DNA from: CALMFT01 sp964563595 | GTDB lineage: Bacteria > Patescibacteriota > Gracilibacteria > Absconditabacterales > Absconditicoccaceae | Length of the DNA: 37,385 nt | Assembly (NCBI GenBank): GCA_964563595.1 | Contig: CAZLWR010000008.1 | Coordinates: 1-37,385, forward strand | Reading direction: 5' to 3' | Shown: positions 7,990 to 15,257 of the stretch, one piece after another | How positions within the stretch are numbered: position 1 is the stretch's first letter | How the letters are laid out: each line of letters starts with the position of its first letter | The notes under the pieces: generated by a model | The model's input: only the letters and a program-made list of their open reading frames with translations | Database searches by the model: none | What the model was told of the DNA's origin: nothing | Translations under genes and position numbers: made by a program

Positions 7990-8523
7990 CTATGCATTGT
8001 TTCACTGATGTATAATAGGATCTATGTGGTACATAACACCAGATTCACTATATATACCTATCTTGTCACTATCTGTATGTGACAGTAGCAGCTTTAGTAT
8101 GCGGTCTGGGTCTTGGCAGATCAGCACTCTTTTATTTTTTTGCTTTGGGTCTTTTTTAGTGATGGCCACACGGTCAGTATTATCTCATAGCTTACTGATT
8201 TGTTCGTTAGTAAGTGGGAAATACCTCTTCATATCTTCCACCGGCATCCCATCGTACTCAAATAAGAATGATACTAAGTCTTCAACATATATCCCATCAA
8301 TAGTAGGCTTATACTCTTCTTTTGACTTCGGTAATCATACGTAACTGACTATGTCTTCTAGGTACATGATAAGAATAATTCAAGAGGCATAAATGAGAAC
8401 TTTTGGGTTGATAGTTCACCAAATCAATGTTAATATCAAGGATGATTTAACAATATACCGTGATAGTTTGGATCTATTCATACCATATACCCAATTTTGG
8501 ATCCAACGGGTAAATCTTGTCAT
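7990..8523 (-). CDS. Protein of unknown function
   Basis: A 177-aa frame from ATG at 8523; an internal ATG at 8367 would give 125 aa. The longer form fills what would otherwise be a 170-bp gap and adds a hydrophobic stretch (VKSSLILTLIWGTINPK). The main part is charged and mixed alpha/beta (IDGIYVEDLVSFLFEYDG; RVLICQDPDRILKLLLS). No family recognised. It is followed by the structured non-coding gap. Confidence 0.7.
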
Positions 8524-8539
8524 AGGTTATCTGTAAAAA

Positions 8540-8821
8540 TTAAATATACACTTTTCAGTGGTCGTCTTGGTATGGTAAAACATGCGTGCAGTTATTGATG
8601 TCAAACTTTTTAACGATACTGGCGTATGCATTCCGTCCCAATGCGTTCACCGCTATTACAGTTCTCAAATTACGCACTCTTCTAACCAATTCACCTCGCT
8701 TATCTAAATATGGCCTAGCCTTGATAATATTTTTCTCGGCAATATATCTCCACCGGGATTCGTGCATCTCGGCCACTACCTGTTTTTCAAGCATCTCTAG
8801 TTTTTGTGTTAATGTGTTCAT
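8540..8821 (-). CDS. Small helical protein of unknown function
   Basis: A 93-aa protein. Residues 1-60 form a probable coiled coil (LTQKLEMLEKQVVAEMHES, RGELVRRVRNLRTVIAV). The last residues GKVYI follow a UGA codon, so the gene ends later than the standard code would suggest. An ATTTA-containing leader precedes the ATG. Function unknown. Confidence 0.75.
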
Positions 8822-8848
8822 GATAATAAAATAAAGAATAAATAGATT

Positions 8849-9055
8849 TTACTTGCAGTGCCTTGTTGTCTGCATAAGTTTAATGATCCTGTCTTTTTTC
8901 ATTTGTTGCATTCTTAATGACATTGGATCTGAATCCTGCATCTGGTAGTTAATCTCAGATAAGCTAACTCTGTACAAGTTAAGCTGAGCTTCGCAACTCG
9001 CAAATGCAGTTGATACAAATGATAATAGAACAAGAATTGTAATAATTAATTTCAT
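8849..9055 (-). CDS. Small exported protein with signal peptide
   Basis: A 68-aa protein from ATG at 9055. It begins with a classic signal sequence, MKLIITILVLLSFVSTAFAS, with probable cleavage after AFA. The mature part is a short charged helix with Cys at both ends (SCEAQLNLY and TTRHCK). It lies just downstream of the intrinsic terminator that closes the lysis operon. A spanin-like or envelope-modifying role is possible but not demonstrated. A weak lipobox (FAS-C) is noted. Confidence 0.72.
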   Translation of the reverse strand: MKLIITILVLLSFVSTAFASCEAQLNLYRVSLSEINYQMQDSDPMSLRMQQMKKDRIIKLMQTTRHCK

Positions 9056-9130
9056 GAGGTTTGACAAAGTAGAGTAAATACAACTAATTATACTGATGGC
9101 ACTTTCAAAAGTCAAATTTTTGATGAAAAA

Positions 9131-9157
9131 TAAAAAAATCCGCCATGATAAGCGGAT
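9131..9157 (-). terminator. Intrinsic terminator closing the lysis operon
   Basis: On the minus strand a 6-bp GC-rich stem (ATCCGC at 9157-9152 with GCGGAT at 9143-9138, 8-nt loop) is followed directly by a run of Ts. It begins 34 bp after the stop of the 9191-9550 gene, as expected for a Rho-independent terminator. Confidence 0.85.
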
Positions 9158-9190
9158 AGTTTGCGTGTTGTAGGTGACCACAATATACAA

Positions 9191-9550
9191 TTAAACTACT
9201 CTTTGTGCCTCAGTTACATCCCTATTCCTGTCTGCCTCTGTATTTACTTCATCTGCTTGCTCTTGTGAGACCGCCTCATCAGCAACCGCATCTTCAATTA
9301 CTGCGTTTCATGCTTCTTGCACTCTTTCAGCTAATTCTTCACTTGCTTCTTCCACTGTTCCAGTATTATCTATGATATTACACATACCGGACCGGAACAT
9401 GAATTCGTCTAACTTAATAAGTGCCTGTTGAAATGGGAGCCCTCTTTCAAACGGTAATCCTGTAAACACATTAACAAGGTTCTGATGTGCAGTTTTAACA
9501 TTGTTTTGTACTGTTTCGATAAGTTGTTTTTGTTGTGCAGTTAATTCCAT
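9191..9550 (-). CDS. Small helical protein of unknown function
   Basis: A 119-aa acidic protein starting MELTAQQKQLIETVQNNV. A phenylalanine-rich middle (VFTGLPFERGLPFQQAL) is followed by a long Glu/Ala helix (VEEASEELAERVQEAG). It is the last gene of the lysis operon, right before the intrinsic terminator. The 15 bases at 9558-9572 in its leader recur exactly at 36888-36902. Function unknown. Confidence 0.78.
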
Positions 9551-9586
9551 AATGATGAATTTATAAGTAAATAGGATTCTGAATAA

Positions 9587-10219
9587 CTATTGGGATTTGT
9601 TTTTCAACATATCAAATACACGTAACGCCATAATAGCAACTTCTTTTCTCGTTGCAAATTCATCAGCTCTTCATCAGCTCCGTATTCCGAGCAATGCAGC
9701 TCTATCTGACTCTGGAAGCTCTCAAGTTGTGGTTACCGGTGCTTCTACTTTTATTGCCTCCCAGTCTGATATATATGGAGTTGGATCCAACCATCATTGA
9801 TATCACTTGGATCTATCTTTGGATCTTAATCCAAAATGCAAATGTACTGCTGTAGAATTTCCGCTGGTTCACATGGTTCAGATCTTCTGATTTAACACAA
9901 CTGTTTCTCACGATTTAACACTTGTGCTTCATAAGTGTGCATAATAAGTAGTGAATTCTCATCCGTCAATTATTATATACATGCCAAATCATTTGGGATC
10001 ATTTAACACTTGTACTATCCCAGTGTGTGCAGCATAGATATCAATCTTATCTCAAGGATTTGGTCCTGCATAGTCTAATCCTTCATGCTTATTCCATCAT
10101 TTCACAATTTCTCAGTACATCCACTTTCAATTGATCTTGAAATTGTCCCCGTACTTCTGGGTAAGTCTCCGGTCAATGTTTCTGTAGCCCTTGACTGGCC
10201 TATAGAGTTTATCCAACAT
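9587..10219 (-). CDS. M23-family endolysin with possible SLH-like C-terminus
   Basis: A 210-aa peptidoglycan endopeptidase of the LytM/M23 zinc family. The zinc/catalytic residues are present: H45-x3-D49 in KHEGLDYAGPNPGD, YYAHL near 92-96, and H126-L-H128 in GTSGNSTAVHLHF. Several glycines of the core (IIIDGG, GTMGTSGN) are UGA codons. Residues about 170-205 (SGGRADEFATRKEVAIMA) resemble half of an S-layer-homology repeat, which could bind secondary cell-wall polymer. The start overlaps the holin-like gene by 11 bp, the usual holin-endolysin order. There is no signal peptide, so release depends on the holin. Confidence 0.93.
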
Positions 10220-10577
10220 CTTGTATTGAATTTATATCATGTAAATTTGGTTTTACTTGATCTGATGATTGTATGGCTGAGATTACTGTATTTGTTATCT
10301 CACTGGATGGTTTTGTAGTATCAGTTATTGATAATGTATCAGGTTTTTCTGCAGTGCTTGGCACTCTAGTACCCAAGTAGGCTCATACTATCAACCCTAC
10401 AAAGCCCAGGTAAGCTACTACCAGAACTAGCGCAAGCATCTTTTCATTGCTTGATAGTTCATATGCATCAGGTGCAAATATCGCTACCAGTATCGATATA
10501 ATAATGAGTAAGAAAACACTAGCTACTGATCATAGAAATGCTACTGAAAGTGTAGAATAATTATAAGATGGCTGCAT
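10209..10577 (-). CDS. Holin-like membrane protein
   Basis: A 122-aa protein with two predicted membrane helices: about residues 8-33 (VAFLGSVASVFLLIIISI) and 46-68 (MLALVLVVAYLGFVGLIVG). A Ser/Thr-rich hydrophilic tail follows (EKPDTLSITDTTKPSSE). Its end overlaps the M23 endolysin start, the classic arrangement of a holin, which would open the cell membrane for the endolysin. Holins share little sequence, so the call rests on topology and position. Confidence 0.75.
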
Positions 10578-10584
10578 GAGTTAA

Positions 10585-10896
10585 TTATTTTATTAAATGA
10601 GGTCTATACCGTTTGTCTTCATCCATATTTAGTAGATCTCAGAATATCTTTTGTACTTGTGTACTATAAACTTGTGAGTTAATAGAATTCAATAATCTGA
10701 TCTGTTCTTTTGGAGTAGATCAGTTGAACAGTCTATGCAGTGCAACATGGATCTGTTCCACAAGTGGCAGTATATTTTCCCTATCGTGCACATTAAAACG
10801 CTCACTATTACACTTTGGTATCACATGATGCTTGGTGTAAGGAAGGCTTTTTCACATTACTATGAAGGTCTTAAATAAATCATTTCCCCAATCCAA
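10585..10896 (-). CDS. HNH-type endonuclease
   Basis: A compact protein of 103 aa from TTG at 10896, or 90 aa from ATG at 10857. The HNH core is visible: YTKHHVIPKCNSERF (His-His), DRENILPLVEQIHVALHRLF (Asn, then two His), followed by GSTPKEQI. This is the layout of small phage HNH nucleases, with a beta-beta-alpha metal site cleaving DNA. It lies next to lysis genes rather than beside the terminase, where packaging HNH genes often sit. It may be a homing-type or helper nuclease. Confidence 0.78.
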
Positions 10897-10898
10897 TG

Positions 10899-11120
10899 TT
10901 ATACTAATCAGTGGAAATTCTTGAATAACTGAGAAGAAATGCGCTCCTTCTCTTGCTCAAGACGTAGCTCACTTACTAACAATTCCCTTCTGAGACGTGC
11001 TATAGCCTGGCTAATATCATCACCGTCCTTAAGAGTACTTAGTATTACTCCTACCCTACTTTTCAGGTCTGATACAATACTTTCTTGATAGTAATCGTCC
11101 AATTTTTCTGGGGTACTCAT
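10899..11120 (-). CDS. Small coiled-coil protein
   Basis: A 73-aa highly charged protein, almost entirely helical (DDISQAIARLRRELLVSEL, RLEQEKERISSQLFKNF). The final residues GLV follow a UGA codon. It nearly abuts the HNH gene and overlaps the upstream membrane-protein gene. Function unknown. Confidence 0.75.
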
Positions 11121-11332
11121 GATACCGGTAATTCATTAGGAAGTAAAACTTTTATAGACTGTACGCAATAGACAGGAACAGAAGTATAATAACAACTATC
11201 ACCCTGAATAGATCTTTGCTCATTAAGCTTATAATAAGTATAAAGAGAGCATAATGCTCAAACTACTAATATTGGCACAATTCGCTTTATGAATCTTTGA
11301 ATGTCTCACCGTGTGTTTTTATTATCTATCAT
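11051..11332 (-). CDS. Single-pass membrane protein
   Basis: A 93-aa frame starting MIDNKNTRGDIQRFIKR, then one membrane helix (IVPILVVGALCSLY), then a polar part. It overlaps the next gene by 70 bp, more than usual here, so the C-terminal end is less certain. It belongs to a run of short membrane proteins in the lysis region and could be an additional holin or antiholin. Confidence 0.6.
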
Positions 11333-11344
11333 ATGTGAAAAAAC

Positions 11345-11548
11345 TTATAAATTATCCTTTAATTTTTGTTTAGCATAAGAAATCATATCTATGATTTCTT
11401 TCCCAGTCAATCATCATGCCAATCCTGTAAGACATACATACACTGTGCTATTTACCTTATTCCCAGTGGTTAGTTCGAGTTTAGCAATTCGCAGTATTCC
11501 CAGTAGCGCTATAAGTGATAGTATATAACGTAGGTAATCTAGAGCCAT
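11345..11548 (-). CDS. Small membrane protein
   Basis: A 67-aa protein with a hydrophobic N-terminal segment (YLRYILSLIALLGILRI) and a second weaker one (VYVCLTGLAGGLTG). A basic tail follows. The size, topology and location in the lysis region suggest a holin or antiholin. No sequence family recognised. Confidence 0.7.
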
Positions 11549-11549
11549 A

Positions 11550-11660
11550 CTAAAGATATTTCTTAAAGGATATTATGAATTGACATAATAAATGACCCAG
11601 CTTGAAGAATACTCAAAACAATGAAATATTGATCAGTAACTGGGTTATTGTTTCAGACAT
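11550..11660 (-). CDS. Membrane mini-protein
   Basis: A 36-aa peptide, MSETITQLLINISLFGVFFK and onwards, hydrophobic for most of its length with a basic end (FKKYL). It lies 1 bp from the next gene start. Too short for family recognition; its position among other membrane peptides supports that it is real. Confidence 0.5.
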
Positions 11661-11761
11661 TTTTTTATGTAGTAATAATGTGATAAAAACCCAAAAAGAA
11701 ATCATCCTGCACTAAATAATACGTTTGTGAAACTCATGGGTTACAGGTTTTATTATAAAGA

Positions 11762-12124
11762 TTATTCAACTTGTGCTTCTGTCGTTTCTTGATCTTCTAC
11801 TACTATGCTTCTTGTCACATCCTCACTATCATTGAAGAATGGGTGTTTTTTGGCACAATTATACGCTGCTTTGTATGCATTATTACCTTCTTGACTCAGA
11901 GTGTCTGCTGAGAAGTACTCATCATACTCTTTATTTGTGATGGGGTAATGGAATGTATGAACTGGGTCTTTTTTATCTACCATAGCTTGTTCACTAGCAT
12001 AACCATAAAAAATTGCTTCACCGCATTTTTCTCTTGGGTGTAGTGTTACTGTTTGAACTTGTCGGAATGTATTTGCTAGTTCCGTTCCGTCCTCTCTCGA
12101 TAGTTCCTTTTTTGATAATGGCAT
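11762..12124 (-). CDS. Protein of unknown function
   Basis: A 120-aa hydrophilic protein starting MPLSKKELSREDGTELANTF. It contains no UGA codons. The middle shows aromatic/acidic strands (HTFHYPITNKEYDEYF), and the tail is acidic (VEDQETTEAQVE). It lies between the tail-fibre genes and the lysis region, so a minor virion or chaperone role is possible. No family recognised. Confidence 0.8.
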   Translation of the reverse strand: MPLSKKELSREDGTELANTFRQVQTVTLHPREKCGEAIFYGYASEQAMVDKKDPVHTFHYPITNKEYDEYFSADTLSQEGNNAYKAAYNCAKKHPFFNDSEDVTRSIVVEDQETTEAQVE

Positions 12125-12141
12125 GATGGCTTAATAATAGA

Positions 12142-12339
12142 TTAAGAATGTAATTTGTGCTCCACAAACTTCTTAGCTTGTACCCGTACTCAGTTACTTA
12201 AGAGTTCCTCAGAAAAGAATAGGTTATACTCTTCTTCATTTGATACTCTGATAGTTTCTTGTTCTCAGTCTCTAATGAACGTAACATAGCTTACGTCATT
12301 GTTCGGTCACTTGTTTAAACAAAGTTCTAGTAGTTCCAT
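12142..12339 (-). CDS. Small protein of unknown function
   Basis: A 65-aa acidic protein starting MELLELCLNKGPNNDVSYV. Its compact pattern EEEYNLFFSEELLSNGVRV suggests a small alpha/beta fold. It follows the tail fibre and may be a chaperone or accessory for it. Function unknown. Confidence 0.75.
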
Positions 12340-12368
12340 AGGTTTATAGTAAAAAAGTTAAATAATAT

Positions 12369-14132
12369 TTATGCTCGTGTCCCGATTTCAGTTGTAGCAA
12401 TCCACTCTGTATCATTGATAGCCACCAAAACGAGGACAGAACCAATTGCAGTAGATGTAACCGTTCACGCTGGAGCAGTTACATTAGTATTTCTGCGGAT
12501 GGTATCTCCTGCTGCGGCAGTAACGTCTATTCCGTCAGCATCCTGAACAATAAATGTGTATGTATATCAAGCAACAGCGGTCGGGAGGTTGAAAACAATC
12601 TTAGCACTGGCTCACTCGTTAGTATATACTTTATTGCTTTCTGGTGCTGTTATGTTTACAGGAGTAGACGCATTGGCAGAGACAACACGAGCGTTTAGGA
12701 GTCATCAATTGTTGTCTACACTCATCTTAGTTACTCATCATACTTGTGCTAGGATAAGGTTCTTAGCTCAAGATCAGAGAGATCATTCAGTAGGATTTAC
12801 AAGGAGTGCTGTATATCATGCAGTTCAAGATTGGTTTATTATCGGTGTAATGCCACATGATGTAAACACACCGGAAGAACTAGTAGATGTTGGTTGTATC
12901 CTCAATAAAGGATTAGAAGAACTAGAGCTGCTGGATACAACAAACTCAAAGGCAGGAAAAGCCGTTCACATTCTAAAGCTTTGGCTAATTCAACCAACTA
13001 GCCTCAGCTCTCTTTGGGTTCAACTTCATCACCTTTCAGTAGATATTTGAAATATATTAGAGGATCGACTTATTAGACCTCTTTCATAATTAGTAGTCTG
13101 ATCTGCTGTATTATATGCTGCCATACCAGTAGTAGTTGAAGCATAAGTAACTGTGTGTGTTGGTGCCTCAGTACCATATCATACCATTGTAGCTAAAGTA
13201 TTTCACACAAAGAACCTAGCAGATCATCAAACTTGAGCTTTAATAAGTGCATTAGCACCTGAACCTGTAGTTATTTCAGTTGGATTCACTAATAATCCTG
13301 TATAAGCAGCAGTAGAAGATTGATTGACCGTTGGTGCGATTGTCACAAAGTTGACAGTGCTCGAACTTGCTGTAGAAGTAGCACTTATCATATCAAACCA
13401 AGTACCTGTAGTTGTCCTTGATGTCGCTAAACCAGCTTGAAAGAATGGAGCAGACTGGGTTCTAACTGAAAAACTTGCAGTACTTCATCCTGTACTGTTA
13501 GAACTAACAAGGGCTATTGTTCTACTATTTCCTGATCATCATGGCTGTGTTTTAATGATCAGAACGTTAGATTCCCAAGCCATAGTTCACCTCTCAAAGT
13601 TGGTTGTTTGATCTGCTGTATTATATAGGTAGAGACCAGGACTAGATACCGGTAGCACCACTGCACCAGCACTAGTAATTCTCATCTTTTCAGACTCAAC
13701 ACTGGCAGCGGATGTCAAAAATACTAAGTCTGCTGTAACTGTTGTGGCTGCTCTTCCTGTAAACTGAGCGAGTATTTTAGCTCAGGTTCAAAGAGTAGTC
13801 GCATCAGTGCCATATGATCTAAACCTCATACCAACTGCATTATTAGTAGTTGTATTAGTATTTAGTAACGAGATGGTCCTTGTAGTTACAGAAGTAGTTA
13901 CGTCTGTTTCTGCTGAGTTAAAAGTAAACATAGATACTCAAGATGTTATCCCTAATACATACGCTTCTAAGTTGGCCTGTTTAACATCCGTGAAATCTCC
14001 GGCTTGATTAGTGGCTAGATTCCATTTGACGTTACCATATCACGATACAATACTATCAGCAAAAGGTGCTGTAGCGCTCGTTGGCTGGGTTAAAGAAGCT
14101 CTCGAAAGAACTTGTCAAACTACATTTCACAT
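12369..14132 (-). CDS. Tail fibre / adhesin
   Basis: A 587-aa Ser/Thr/Gly-rich protein. Its N-terminus (NVVGQVLSRASLTQPT, SIVSGYGN) matches that of the next gene upstream, so both likely share an anchor to the virion. The middle holds the twice-used phrase NTADQTTNFERG / NTADQTTNYERG, common in trimeric tail fibres. The last 70 residues (YTFIVQDADGIDVTAAAGDT, NDTEWIATTEIGTR) match the C-terminal distal domain often found in phage fibres. It probably recognises the host surface. Many Gly are UGA-coded. Confidence 0.88.
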
Positions 14133-14184
14133 AGCAGAAAAAGGAATAAACTAAATGCAAAAATTCCCGACTTTTTCGCTTGGA

Positions 14185-14646
14185 TTAGTTTGTTACCATG
14201 AATCATATTGATGTTTCAGCAGTAGCAGTAGCATTTCCGGTAATCGTGAATGATCCTGCACCAGCAACTACGCTTTTCACAGACGTAAGTGTTGCATCAG
14301 CTGTTCTGATTGTTGTGAATATGATACTATTAGCAGTAACAAGGCTATTTGTCACTACTACCGAACCAGCTCATGCTGCAATATTAACTGTTCCAACAGG
14401 CCTATTAATAGTCTGGTTTCCAGTAGTTCAGCCTGCTGTAATAGTCCTTAAAAATGTAGGGTTGTTGTATCTAGCAATTACAAATAATTCTAGATTAATC
14501 ATTTCAACACTAGTGAATGTACCTGGTACATTGGCTACAGTGTCATAAGGCGCATTACCGTATCAAGGGATAGCGGTTGCGTTTGGTGCTGTTGTTGTTG
14601 GTGCTGTTGTGCTACCAGTAGGTAATACTTGTCAAGTTACTGCCAT
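14185..14646 (-). CDS. Small adhesin or fibre protein sharing the fibre anchor
   Basis: A 153-aa Thr/Ala/Val-rich protein starting MAVTGQVLPTGSTTAPTTT. The first 60 residues align with those of the 587-aa fibre (VxGQVL, GYGN, a Gly-x-Phe-Thr-x-Val, then NLE). The C-terminal half (VTANSIIFTTIRTADATLTS, AETSIGFMVTN) matches a beta-rich module frequent at the end of phage fibres and decoration proteins. It is likely a second, shorter host-binding or baseplate-tip protein. Confidence 0.85.
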
Positions 14647-14670
14647 TTTCTATACAAAAAAAGAGATAAA

Positions 14671-14696
14671 AACAAAAGATGTTCTCGACTTTTGTT
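14671..14696 (-). terminator. Hairpin followed by T-rich tract
   Basis: An 8-bp AT-rich stem (AACAAAAG with CTTTTGTT, 10-nt loop) is followed by TTTATC on the minus strand. It lies just after the CHAP-like gene stop (14708) and before the short adhesin. A weak intrinsic terminator or attenuator is plausible; the low GC content makes it less certain. Confidence 0.45.
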
Positions 14697-14707
14697 TCTC
14701 TCAGACT

Positions 14708-15208
14708 TTATTCTACTATTCTTTCCGATAACTCAACTTGTCTTGGATGGGTCCTAAACCATCATAATAATTCATTGTAGCTCTTCTGTGTTATCTTGCA
14801 CACTTCGTTTTGTTCCAATATAGTCACATACGTCTCTCAAGGCTCAGCATCCATTAATAGTCACATACTTCCATCACGCCGGATTATTATATCTCACGGT
14901 TCAGGTGCATGCATTGGATCTTGCTGATCATTTATGATTTTCATCCGTAAATGATTAAATGGTCCGTTTGGGTAACTAATCCAGGCATAAAATCAGTTCT
15001 CAAATATGGGCATAGCAATGTTGCAAACTTCCATACTGTACTGTCTTATTAGTGCTGCACTAGTTCAGTCTCAGCACTTTTCCCTATCCCAATCTTTCAC
15101 GAATTGTACCAAATTGTCTTCAAAAGTGCTGGATCTCAACTTGTCCATGCTCCATGCGCTAATAAATACAACATAACTTATACAATAATTCTGGAGATAC
15201 AAGACCAT
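14708..15208 (-). CDS. CHAP-like protein, possibly inactive
   Basis: A 166-aa protein from ATG at 15208. After about 25 hydrophobic residues there is a Cys in a CHAP-type helix (REKCGDGTSAALIRQYSM), then the loop APEPGDIIIRRDGSMGLLMD, and TYVTILEQNEV near the end. Order and spacing resemble CHAP peptidoglycan amidase/endopeptidase domains. However, the catalytic His expected after PGDII is not visible, so it may be degenerate or a structural derivative. It sits among virion proteins and could act at the tail tip. Family assignment tentative. Confidence 0.7.
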
Positions 15209-15257
15209 AAAAAATTACTGCATCGCATTGTTTGTATTTAATCAGTATAAATATTGA

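Noticed and set aside
12556..13050. Plus-strand open frame of 164 codons
   Set aside because: It lies exactly opposite the tail-fibre gene, and its product is low in family-like features. All other genes are on the minus strand.
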